From Candidatus Symbiopectobacterium sp. NZEC151 (GTDB lineage Bacteria > Pseudomonadota > Gammaproteobacteria > Enterobacterales > Enterobacteriaceae): DNA of 64,000 bases. Both the position numbers and the translations under genes were made by a program. The DNA lies in assembly GCF_025962655.1 (NCBI RefSeq), contig NZ_JAGFPE010000010.1, positions 60,708 to 124,707 on the forward strand. Reading direction: 5' to 3'. Under the pieces are notes generated by a model, which made no database searches, was not told where the DNA came from, and was given only the letters and a program-made list of their open reading frames with translations. Below, one piece after another: positions 1-9,064 of this stretch (its first letter is position 1; the number at the start of each line of letters is the position of its first letter).

Positions 1-640
1 GTCGTTTGGGGAACAACCCATGGCAATCACGCGTCACCTGCGAGATGCGCGCCTTCTGCTGTTGCAAGTGCCGCGTTGGCCCTTGTAACCCACCGATAAA
101 TAACGCTCTCTTTCCTTCGAACTGCACTACCGTCATGGTCATGCGCGCCAGTGGCATCCCTTCAGTACACAACTGAAGCGTTATCTCTCCCTCTTTATCC
201 AGTGATGAGTGGGAACCTAATAGCAACGCGTAAGCGTCACCGCTTTTGCCCTGCAAATTGACGATAGGGACACCGCCGGGCGTCAGCATCAGGCGACGTA
301 ACGTTGGGTTGGCACAGGCAACGGCATCATAGTGATAACACAGCGCGGCCAAGGCGTGGCGTGCAGAAAAACGGCTGGAGAGGTACGGCCGTTGAAGTTT
401 ATCGGGCAGCGCCATTTGGGCATACAGCATCTGCGCCCGCTGCGGATGGCTGGCAATGTAGTCGAGCCAGTTAAGTGTCAAAATAGGGTGAAGGAGCGAG
501 CGCGCCAGAAATTTAAGACGGTAGGCGGGCTTTAGCCAAACGCTCTTCTCATCAGGGTGAATATCACCGCGCAGCAGATGACTCAGTAACTGCCAGCGGT
601 TCATCGGAGATGATATTTCATCAAAGGTTGCAAGTGCCAT
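1..640 (-). CDS. VirK/YbjX (DUF535) family protein, C-terminus cut by window edge
   Basis: An open frame runs on the minus strand from an ATG at 638-640 to the first base of the window, about 213 codons, so the C-terminus is missing. The translation (start MALATFDEISSPMNRWQ, later RALFIGGLQGP near residue 187) has the look of the DUF535 family, which includes Salmonella VirK and E. coli YbjX, proteins linked to envelope or antimicrobial-peptide phenotypes but without a known reaction. The family motif FIGGLQGP, followed by a basic Gln-rich stretch, is the main evidence. No strong Shine-Dalgarno is visible before the chosen ATG; a second in-frame ATG lies 12 codons in. It points away from the bgl-type operon and shares no operon with it. 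Confidence 0.7.
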   Translation of the reverse strand, partial: MALATFDEISSPMNRWQLLSHLLRGDIHPDEKSVWLKPAYRLKFLARSLLHPILTLNWLDYIASHPQRAQMLYAQMALPDKLQRPYLSSRFSARHALAALCYHYDAVACANPTLRRLMLTPGGVPIVNLQGKSGDAYALLLGSHSSLDKEGEITLQLCTEGMPLARMTMTVVQFEGKRALFIGGLQGPTRHLQQQKARISQVTRDCHGLFPKR

Positions 641-760
641 AAGAGATAATAGTGTTGATTTGGAAACAGACCCCTATCTCTATCAGTCGTTGGCTAAACC
701 GTTATGCAATCATCTTTCAGGAAGCAACCCCACCCTATGTTTGTTTACGATTGGTTTATT

Positions 761-805
761 AAAAAAGCCGCTCCCGACAGTATTAACGCCAGGCGCAGCT
801 TTTTT
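761..805 (-). terminator. Rho-independent terminator downstream of ascB
   Basis: Read on the minus strand, AAAAAAGCTGCGCC pairs imperfectly with GGAGCGGCTTTTTT around a loop of about 17 nt. The run of T follows the stem in the ascB direction, 40 nt after the ascB stop. The remaining part of the 641-844 gap shows nothing else I can support. Confidence 0.6.
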
Positions 806-844
806 GCAGTATCAGACGCGATACTCGGGTGATACCGTTTTTTG

Positions 845-2278
<1,434 letters not shown>

Positions 2279-2304
2279 TCACCTTTTCTCTATACCAATA
2301 TCGA

Positions 2305-3756
2305 TTAACTAACGCTGGTAGCTTGCACCGGTTCACTCGCTTTGGCGTTAGCCGGACGCGATTCCTCTTCGGTTTCAGGAATATCCTCAAAGCCAAGGAT
2401 AAGTGTCAGCACAAACGACAATACCACCGCCAAAATCATCACGGCCACCACCCACACAATGCTCATCGGGTTGGTCGGATCGAAGAACTGCACGCTGGTA
2501 AACAGTCCGGGCGACGCCATGGAGTGGCTGGCAAGGCCGCCAATTCCGGCTACCGCGCCGCAAATAAAGCCGCTGATCAGGCTGGCAATCAGCGGACGTT
2601 TCAGCCGCACCGCCACGCCGTACAGCGCAGGTTCGGAGATCCCGGCCACAATGGCGGAGGCCGCTGCCGCCAGCGCCGTCTGGCGCAGTTCACGGTTTTT
2701 GGTGCGGAACGCCACCGCCAGCGAGGAGCCGCCGAGCGACAGGTTGGCACCGATTTCGGAAGGCATCACCATGCCCTCTTTGCCGGTTTCCGCAATGGTT
2801 TGAATGATGGTCGGGGTAAATACCCGGTGCATACCGGTCATTACCAGCAGCGGCCACAGCGCACCCATGATCGCCACCGATAACCAGCCCAGATAGCCGT
2901 GGATGGTGTAAACGATGGAAGAGATACCGCTGCCGATCCAGATCCCCAGCGGGCCGATAATCACAATGGCGATCGGCGCAGATACCAGCACGATCAGCAT
3001 CGGTTTCAGGAAGTTCTTCGTCACCGCCGGCGTAATGCGATCGATGCCCTTTTCGATGTACGACAGGATCCAGGTCATGCACAGCGCCGGAATAACCGTA
3101 TAGGTATATTTCACCGCCGTGACGGGGATAAACGCCAACTCGACCACCTGCCCTTGCGCCGCTTTCGCCATCAAATCGATAAAGTTGGGATGCACCAGCA
3201 CGCCCGCAATGGCAATAGCCAGCGACATGTTGGTTTTGAATTTAAGTGCCGCCGAGGCCGCCACCATGATAGGCAGGAAGAAAAACGCACCGTCACCGAT
3301 CACATTCAGGATCACCAGCGTCGAAGATCCCTTCTCGAACACGCCGAACATGTCGAGGATCATCGCCAGCAGTTTCACCATTGAACCGCCGATAATTGCC
3401 GGGATCAGCGGCGACATGGTGCCAATCAACGCGTCCAGAATGCCTGCGCCGATGCTTTTTAAGGTGATTTTACGTTTGGCATCGGGTTGCGTGCCCGCGG
3501 CGCCCGCCGGGCCAAGCTTCAACACTTCCTGATAGGCTTTGGCAACGTTGTTGCCAATAATCACCTGACACTGCGTTTCCGTGTTTACCACGCCCATCAC
3601 GCCGCTGATGGCTTTGAGTGTCGGGTTATCCACCTGCGTTTTATCTTTTACCACGAAGCGCAAACGCGTCATGCAGTGCGTCACCGCTTCAATGTTATCC
3701 AGTCCCCCCAGCGCATCCACAATAGCGCGAGAGACAGTTTCATAATTCTTAGACAT
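2305..3756 (-). CDS. ascF: PTS beta-glucoside (arbutin/salicin/cellobiose) transporter EIIBC
   Basis: A 483-residue membrane permease of the phosphotransferase system that imports and phosphorylates beta-glucosides. The IIB domain is at the N-terminus with its phosphorylated cysteine in VTHCMTRLRF (C28). The IIC domain begins near residue 105 (GILDALIGTMSPLIPAIIGG) and fills the rest with about ten hydrophobic segments; the motif GISEPALYG and the stretch HRVFTPTIIQTIAETG are typical of the glucose-superfamily IIC. There is no IIA domain, so phosphate must come from another IIA, as for E. coli AscF. The protein resembles AscF almost throughout its length. It is the first gene of the operon, divergent from ascG with about 226 bp between the start codons. 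Confidence 0.93.
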   Translation of the reverse strand: MSKNYETVSRAIVDALGGLDNIEAVTHCMTRLRFVVKDKTQVDNPTLKAISGVMGVVNTETQCQVIIGNNVAKAYQEVLKLGPAGAAGTQPDAKRKITLKSIGAGILDALIGTMSPLIPAIIGGSMVKLLAMILDMFGVFEKGSSTLVILNVIGDGAFFFLPIMVAASAALKFKTNMSLAIAIAGVLVHPNFIDLMAKAAQGQVVELAFIPVTAVKYTYTVIPALCMTWILSYIEKGIDRITPAVTKNFLKPMLIVLVSAPIAIVIIGPLGIWIGSGISSIVYTIHGYLGWLSVAIMGALWPLLVMTGMHRVFTPTIIQTIAETGKEGMVMPSEIGANLSLGGSSLAVAFRTKNRELRQTALAAAASAIVAGISEPALYGVAVRLKRPLIASLISGFICGAVAGIGGLASHSMASPGLFTSVQFFDPTNPMSIVWVVAVMILAVVLSFVLTLILGFEDIPETEEESRPANAKASEPVQATSVS

Positions 3757-3800
3757 AGGTTAGTTATCTCTTGGTGTCGGTGCGGAAAAAATCGCCATAG

Positions 3801-3833
3801 GGAACCGGTTCCACAAAATCATGAAACGTTTCA
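3801..3833. promoter_or_regulatory. Tandem LacI/GalR-type operators between ascF and ascG
   Basis: Two perfect palindromes lie close to the ascF start: GGAACCGGTTCC at 3801-3812 and TGAAACGTTTCA at 3822-3833, centre to centre 21 bp, that is two helix turns. Both have the central CG and symmetric arms typical of LacI-family sites and both resemble the AscG/GalR consensus. They are the likely binding sites of AscG. A third, looser repeat (GGAAAA...TTTTCC) is at 3851-3869. Confidence 0.65.
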
Positions 3834-3873
3834 CAGCGCCAAACAAGAGAGGAAAACGATTAATTTTCCTTTT

Positions 3874-3889
3874 CGTGATAATGATCACC
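3874..3889. promoter_or_regulatory. Probable CRP site in the asc divergent promoter
   Basis: CGTGA-N6-TCACC matches the TGTGA-N6-TCACA consensus at eight of ten defined bases. It lies about 120-135 bp from the ascF start and about 95-110 bp from the ascG start, so it could serve glucose repression of the operon. Confidence 0.5.
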
Positions 3890-3982
3890 TACCGTTAACA
3901 GGGCAGCCTCAACGAAGCTACTGAAAAGCAACGGCAAAATGAGTAGACTGTCGCAAGATAACCATTCAGCGGGTAACAGCAC

Positions 3983-4999
3983 ATGACAACCATACTTGAG
4001 GTGGCAAAGAAGGCCGGGGTCGCCAAATCGACGGTATCGCGGGTGTTGTCAGGTAACGGTTACGTCAGCCAGGAAACAAAAGAGCGTGTATTCAAAGCGA
4101 TAGAAGAGAGTGGCTATCGCCCCAATCTGTTGGCACGTAACCTCGCCGCGCAGAAATCACAAACCATTGGGCTGGTGATCACCAATACCTTGTATCACGG
4201 CACGTACTTCAGCGAGTTGCTGTTTCAAGCGGCAAAAATGACCGAGGCACACGGTCGCCAGCTGCTGCTGGTGGACGGCAAACACAGTGCGGAAGAAGAG
4301 CGCGCCGCGATTCAATTCCTGATCGATTTACGCTGCGATGCCATCATCATCTATCCGCGTTTTCTCACCATTGATGAAATGGATCAGATCATCAGCCAGC
4401 ATAAACAGCCCATCATGGTGCTGAACCGCCGGTTACGGGTGAATGACAGCTACTGCATCTACTCCGATCAGCATGAATCCTGCCGCAATGCCGTCAACCA
4501 CCTGATCGATCAAGGGCATCGTGAGATTGCCTTTATCACCGGCGCGTTGGATTCGCCCACCGGTATGGAGCGCCTCGCAGGCTACAAAGCGGCGCTGGAA
4601 CAGCACGCTATTCCCGTGGATGAACGCCGTATCGTTATCGGTAAGTGGGCACTTACCAATGGTGTGGAAGCCGTCAATACTCTGCTCGACAATCAGGTCA
4701 GCTTTTCCGCGTTGGTCGCCAGCAATGATGATATGGCCATCGGCGCGCTAAAACAGCTGTATACGCGCGGGGTTGGTGTGCCCGAGCAGGTGTCGGTGAT
4801 TGGTTTTGATGACTTGCCCACGGCCGCGTTTACCATCCCTTCGCTCTCCAGCGTGAAAATGCCGTTGGGTGAGATGATTCAAGAGATGATCAATCGGCTG
4901 CTGTCCATGCTGGATGGCGGGACGCTGAGCCAACGCAAAGCCTATCCGGCATCACTGATCCTGCGCGACTCGGTGACGACAGGACCGTTTTATCGCTAG
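3983..4999 (+). CDS. ascG: LacI-family repressor of the asc operon
   Basis: A 338-residue transcription factor. The N-terminal helix-turn-helix (TTILEVAKKAGVAKSTVSRVLSG, residues 2-24) and hinge region are followed by a periplasmic-binding-protein-like sugar domain (QTIGLVITNTLYHGTYFSELL onward, residues 60-338). The sequence is close to E. coli AscG over its whole length, including SALVASNDDMAIGALK and VSVIGFDDL. It is divergent from ascFB and probably represses those genes and itself by binding the palindromes at 3801-3833, releasing them in response to a beta-glucoside signal. The inducer is inferred from the neighbours, not from the sequence. Confidence 0.9.
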   Translation: MTTILEVAKKAGVAKSTVSRVLSGNGYVSQETKERVFKAIEESGYRPNLLARNLAAQKSQTIGLVITNTLYHGTYFSELLFQAAKMTEAHGRQLLLVDGKHSAEEERAAIQFLIDLRCDAIIIYPRFLTIDEMDQIISQHKQPIMVLNRRLRVNDSYCIYSDQHESCRNAVNHLIDQGHREIAFITGALDSPTGMERLAGYKAALEQHAIPVDERRIVIGKWALTNGVEAVNTLLDNQVSFSALVASNDDMAIGALKQLYTRGVGVPEQVSVIGFDDLPTAAFTIPSLSSVKMPLGEMIQEMINRLLSMLDGGTLSQRKAYPASLILRDSVTTGPFYR

Positions 5000-5071
5000 T
5001 TTTTTCACCGATGCGGTGTTAACGATGTCGTGATATCATGCTGTTACGTAAGGATACGCGAAATCAAATCG

Positions 5072-8000
5072 ATGTTTTTCAGCCGCCCCAAGACCCTCGG
5101 CGACCTGATCAAATCAGGCAGCCTTAAAAAAATCCAGCAGCGTATCGATGCTGCCAACTGCAATCAGCCTGATGAGCACGGCTACGCGCCGCTGCACTAT
5201 GCCGTCACCTACCGCGAAGCGAAGATTGCACGCTACCTGCTGTCGCAGGGGAGCGAGCCGGTGATCGGTGAACAGGGCAGACACCTCCCCGCGATAAACG
5301 AGGTCGTCAATTCACTCTGTTTGCCGCTGATTGAAGCGTTTCTCGATTCCGGCATCTTCCTGCCAGAATATATCGATGGCTTACCGCTGCTGCACCATAT
5401 GGTGCGACGTAAGGATCTTAAAGAGAAACACGTCGCGTTCTTTCTGCAACAGGGCTTGGATCTCAACACGATCGATACCCGGGCCAGCGGTAAAACGGTG
5501 CTTGCCTACTACCTGAGTCAGGAAGAAATCACCATTGATACCCTGCGTCTGCGTTGGCTTATTCGCCTGGGCGCTGACGTCAACCGGGCAGAGCAGCCAT
5601 GGGCGACGCCGCTCTATTCAGCACTGACCAACGCTACGTTGTACAACACCCAGGATAAACTCAGTATTACCACCTTCACCAGCGTACTGGATGAGTTGGA
5701 AAAAGGCGGGCTGCAACACGACCTGGATTTGGACAGCTGCCATTATGCCGGTCTCGGGCTGGAAGCACTCAAACGCGGACACTTCGCCGGTTTTATCCGG
5801 CTGCTGCAAGCCGGGATCACGATTCCTGACGATGAGAAAGCGGAACTCATCGATTATCTCACCAGCAAAAACTTCCGGCCAAAGCAGGTAAAACTGATTT
5901 TCGAGTTGAACCAGAGCCAAGGGCATGAGCTTCCCCTCAGTATCCTGATCCATGATTCGCGAACCATCCGGCAGATCATTGACGAATTGCCGCATGATGC
6001 CCCCGATATCAACACCATGTTTATCGATATCGTCACCGCAACCGGTCTGCGGCGGGATGAAAAACTATCCCTGCTGGGCACCCTGCTGGACAAAGGTGCC
6101 GATATCAACACCTCGGGGGCGTGGTCCCATTTTCAAATCAGCGCGCTGCACATCGTCACCGGTTGGCCTGACAACGTGGAACATAGTCAGGCCCTGCTGA
6201 GCTGGCTGCTGGAGCGCGGTGCAGCCATTGAATGTCACGGCCTGTCAGCGTTTTATCTGGCGGTGTGGTTCGGCCACATGGAGACCGCCAATTTACTGGC
6301 AACGCGCGGTGCCAATCTCACCTGGATCGATTGTAAACAGGGCACGGTGTTCTCTTACCTCTTTACCCAGAACCCCAACGGAGAACGGATGCGCCTGAGC
6401 AAGGTCTCCGCCGTGCTGCGCCGTTTACAGGGGATCTACCGCAGCAAAGGGCTGTCATTGCCACTCGCAGAGCCGTTTAATTATAACTCGCATGACTACG
6501 CGCCGCTGAGCACCACCCACACGCTTGCCGCGTGCATTGCGCTGTACGATGCCGAGTATTTTATTCCATTGGCGCGCACCTTGTTGGATATCGGGTGGCC
6601 GCTGAATGCCGAGATCAGAGACGAACATTTCAACGGCAATATGATCGCCTATTGCCTGGAATATGCCAAAGCCGGCGAGGATATCAGCCCGCTGCTCGAT
6701 AACCTGCCAGAACCCCTTGATGTTACCAGCGAGATCTCTGGCGACCCGCTACAGCGCGCCATCGGTTCCCGCGTGGCGCTGGAAACCGTCAAGCGCCTGA
6801 TCGTCGGTAACGATCCGAATCGCATTATCGGCAGAGAGATCAAGAACAATAGCATCGTTTATGCTGAACAACCGTTGCTGATCTACTCGATGGATCGTGT
6901 GAGTGGCAACAGTGATAAGATCACACCGGAATACGCCTATGCCGTGTGCAACATGCTGCTGACGGCGGGTGCCGATCCCAACTGTACCGCGAAGCGTCGC
7001 TTCACGCCTGAGTTCGATCATCGCAACGGGGTGATGCGGTTAGAAAACAGTGCGCTTGAATGGGCTATCATGCAGGATTACTTCGACATCTTTACCCTGC
7101 TGCTGGATCACGGTGCCGATCCGGCTCGCCGCACCTGTATCAAGCAAGAGCAGTTCGTCCATTTTGCCTGCACCCGGCTGAGCGGCAGAGCGGAATCGAC
7201 CGTGACCCCGTACCTTGATGAGCTGGAACGGCGTGGGCTGCTGGACCTTGAAGCGAGAAGCGGCACCGAGGCGACGCCGCTGCTGATGGCGGTGTCCAAA
7301 TGCCAAACGCCGCTGGTGCGCTATTTCCTTGAGCGTGGCGCAAACCCTAACGCCGTCGGCGGCTTCGATAATTCCGCCGCCTTGCACCGCGCACTGAGCA
7401 ACTGGGGGTGGGTAGATAAAGTCTCGCGCCGCGAAACCGTAGAGCTGCTGTTAGCGGCCGGAGCCGACTGTCATTGGGTCGATCCCGATGGCGACTATCC
7501 TTTGATGTGCGCCGCCGGGTACGGGAGCCTGGCCGGGCTAGAAGCGCTATTGGCGCACGGCGTTGACACCCGTCAGGCGAATGCGCAAGGGCGCACCGCC
7601 CTGCATGAGGCGATAGCACGCGCCTACAGTTACGACACCTACCCCGATGACGAAGAGACGGAGGCAGAGCACAGCTTCGATCCGGAACTCAAAGGCGAGA
7701 TCGTCAAGCGTCTGCTCGATCATGGCGCGGATATCAATGCCGCCGATGAGGATGGCGACACGCCGCTGATCTTCGCTCTACGCGCCAACCGGGAATCGAT
7801 TGTCCACCTGCTGCTGGAGCGCGGTGCCGACGCGCAGCAGCCCGATAAGCTTGGTCGAACCCCGTTGATGCTGGCCGCACAATACTGCGCTGCCCCTTAT
7901 TTTGACCTGCTGTGGGCGCGCCAATCCACGTCAACAATCCGCCACCAACGCGCCAACAACGGCGATAACCTGCTGCACGCCATCTGTCTGCGGCGTCATA

Positions 8001-8410
8001 GCGACACGGCACAAGCCCAGTTCAGAACCGTGCTGCTACACGGTGAGGTTGCCTATCAGGCTAACGAGCGGCGTATCACACCGCTGCACTATGCCTGCTA
8101 TCTCGGGCATCAGGCGATTGTGACACTCTGCTGTGAGCAAGGGTTTGACGTCAATGCGCCAGACGACGGTGAAAATACGCCGCTGCATACCGCGTTATTC
8201 TTCGATGAAGACGAGGTTGAAGAAGAGGACGTCATCCAGATGGTCACCAGCCTGCTCACCGCCGGCGCGGACCCCAATCGGGCCAATGCCGCCGGGGAAA
8301 CACCGCTGATGATCGCCTCACGCCGCAACCTGACCGATTGCGTCTCGCTGATGAGCATGATGACGGCAACCGCCCACGGGTTTGGTGCGGCTGGGCCGAG
8401 GTTGTCGTGA
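5072..8410 (+). CDS. Large ankyrin-repeat protein
   Basis: A protein of about 1112 residues from the ATG at 5072 (MFFSRPKTLGDLIKSG); an upstream in-frame ATG at 5030 would add 14 residues (MISCCYVRIREIK) that look unlike coding sequence, and neither start has a well-placed Shine-Dalgarno. Ankyrin repeats are plain at the N-terminus (DEHGYAPLHYAV...YLLSQG), in the middle, and densely in the last 400 residues (DGDTPLIFALRAN...LLLERGADAQ, RTPLMLAA, ITPLHYACYLGH, NTPLHTALFF). The middle third carries degenerate repeats. No signal peptide, membrane segment or enzymatic domain is visible, so it is probably a soluble scaffold or protein-binding protein. Its partner is unknown. It stands alone between ascG and the dar cluster, and its base composition matches the core genes rather than the AT-rich stretch that follows. 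Confidence 0.8.
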   Translation: MFFSRPKTLGDLIKSGSLKKIQQRIDAANCNQPDEHGYAPLHYAVTYREAKIARYLLSQGSEPVIGEQGRHLPAINEVVNSLCLPLIEAFLDSGIFLPEYIDGLPLLHHMVRRKDLKEKHVAFFLQQGLDLNTIDTRASGKTVLAYYLSQEEITIDTLRLRWLIRLGADVNRAEQPWATPLYSALTNATLYNTQDKLSITTFTSVLDELEKGGLQHDLDLDSCHYAGLGLEALKRGHFAGFIRLLQAGITIPDDEKAELIDYLTSKNFRPKQVKLIFELNQSQGHELPLSILIHDSRTIRQIIDELPHDAPDINTMFIDIVTATGLRRDEKLSLLGTLLDKGADINTSGAWSHFQISALHIVTGWPDNVEHSQALLSWLLERGAAIECHGLSAFYLAVWFGHMETANLLATRGANLTWIDCKQGTVFSYLFTQNPNGERMRLSKVSAVLRRLQGIYRSKGLSLPLAEPFNYNSHDYAPLSTTHTLAACIALYDAEYFIPLARTLLDIGWPLNAEIRDEHFNGNMIAYCLEYAKAGEDISPLLDNLPEPLDVTSEISGDPLQRAIGSRVALETVKRLIVGNDPNRIIGREIKNNSIVYAEQPLLIYSMDRVSGNSDKITPEYAYAVCNMLLTAGADPNCTAKRRFTPEFDHRNGVMRLENSALEWAIMQDYFDIFTLLLDHGADPARRTCIKQEQFVHFACTRLSGRAESTVTPYLDELERRGLLDLEARSGTEATPLLMAVSKCQTPLVRYFLERGANPNAVGGFDNSAALHRALSNWGWVDKVSRRETVELLLAAGADCHWVDPDGDYPLMCAAGYGSLAGLEALLAHGVDTRQANAQGRTALHEAIARAYSYDTYPDDEETEAEHSFDPELKGEIVKRLLDHGADINAADEDGDTPLIFALRANRESIVHLLLERGADAQQPDKLGRTPLMLAAQYCAAPYFDLLWARQSTSTIRHQRANNGDNLLHAICLRRHSDTAQAQFRTVLLHGEVAYQANERRITPLHYACYLGHQAIVTLCCEQGFDVNAPDDGENTPLHTALFFDEDEVEEEDVIQMVTSLLTAGADPNRANAAGETPLMIASRRNLTDCVSLMSMMTATAHGFGAAGPRLS

Positions 8411-8438
8411 CGTCAACGGTTGGCAGATAACACCATAA

Positions 8439-8474
8439 CGGCAATATCAGTGCTGATGAGCGCTGATATTGCCG
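8439..8474. terminator. Strong 16-bp hairpin after the ankyrin gene
   Basis: CGGCAATATCAG at 8439-8450 is the exact reverse complement of 8463-8474, and the stem continues inward (one T-G wobble, then GCT/AGC) to a GATG loop. It starts 28 bp after the ankyrin stop. There is no T-run on either strand, so it may be a transcript-stabilising or factor-dependent end rather than a classical terminator. Confidence 0.5.
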
Positions 8475-8603
8475 GTGGAAAGATTATTTAAACCACTATC
8501 GAAATATTATATATTTATAATTAAAGTTACATTTAAAATAGCCAATACCCAAGCAAAAAACGAAACAACAGATAAATAAAACCTAAAATAAAATCGACAA
8601 GGG

Positions 8604-8631
8604 TTGACGAAAACCAAATCAACTTTAAAGT
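8604..8631 (+). promoter_or_regulatory. Candidate promoter of the dar operon
   Basis: TTGACG at 8604-8609 (five of six to the -35 consensus), a 16-bp spacer and TAAAGT at 8626-8631 (four of six to the -10) lie about 77 bp before the darA start. The 8480-8700 stretch is strikingly AT-rich, unlike the genes to either side. The promoter is a sequence match only. Confidence 0.4.
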
Positions 8632-8707
8632 AGTGATTGCACGCTGCGGGGATATGAAACTTGCCATATCTACGTTAATCATGCCGTATGAAAAAACCGG
8701 AGGTTTT

Positions 8708-8920
8708 ATGCATGCAATCGCTGATGAAAGAGTCGCTAATGAAAAAGTAATAACGCCATCAATACAGTTACATGAAAATTTAATGGCGTTAAGCAAAAGC
8801 GTAAAAGGAATAATCCCTGGCATTTCGGCCACACACGTCAATGATATATTGCAGTTAACTATTTCTCCAATGGCACTGGCTTGGAATTGGTCGAAAGGAT
8901 TCAACTACCGACCACAATGA
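8708..8920 (+). CDS. darA: Darobactin-type RiPP precursor peptide, core WNWSKGF
   Basis: A 70-residue precursor read from the ATG at 8708, which has GGAGG at 8699-8703, four bases upstream; the same frame stays open to a start at 8633, but that start has no ribosome site. Residues 1-58 are the leader, 59-65 (bases 8882-8902) are WNWSKGF, and 66-70 (NYRPQ) form a short tail. Darobactin A comes from WNWSKSF in a 58-residue precursor with tail QEI; here Ser6 is Gly and every crosslinking position (Trp1, Trp3, Lys5) is kept. The end of the leader also resembles DarA: an amphipathic stretch with Ile-Ser then Asn-Asp-Ile-Leu, a proline, then Ala before Trp1. Mature darobactins are bicyclic peptides that inhibit BamA, the outer-membrane insertase. 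The genes that follow are the exporter and maturase. The gene is AT-rich and small enough to be missed by standard gene callers. Identity as a precursor is very likely; the product is inferred. Confidence 0.9.
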   Translation: MHAIADERVANEKVITPSIQLHENLMALSKSVKGIIPGISATHVNDILQLTISPMALAWNWSKGFNYRPQ

Positions 8921-8981
8921 TGTAGTGACCCCTTGATTCCCTAATAAAAAATAGTTAAATAGTTTTTTATGGCCCACAGGG

Positions 8982-9003
8982 TGAACCTCAGGGATGAGGT
9001 TCA
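8982..9003 (+). terminator. Hairpin between darA and darB, possible attenuator
   Basis: TGAACCTCA (8982-8990) and TGAGGTTCA (8995-9003) form a perfect 9-bp stem with a GGGA loop, 62 bp after the darA stop. Just upstream, ATAAAAAA (8944-8951) and TTTTTTAT (8963-8970) can pair around an 11-nt loop. The 144-bp gap before darB holds no gene. Such a structure could let the precursor be made in excess of the exporter and enzyme; there is only a short TT after the second stem, so termination would be partial. Confidence 0.4.
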
Positions 9004-9064
9004 TTAATTCTGATGTACATCCAATACCGTTAATACCTCAACTTTACGCTGGAATCCGTTGCCG

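Noticed and set aside
8533..8904. Minus-strand frame of 123 codons opposite darA with a hydrophobic C-terminus
   Set aside because: It has no ribosome site, is antisense to a convincing precursor gene, and owes its hydrophobic run to AT-rich sequence.
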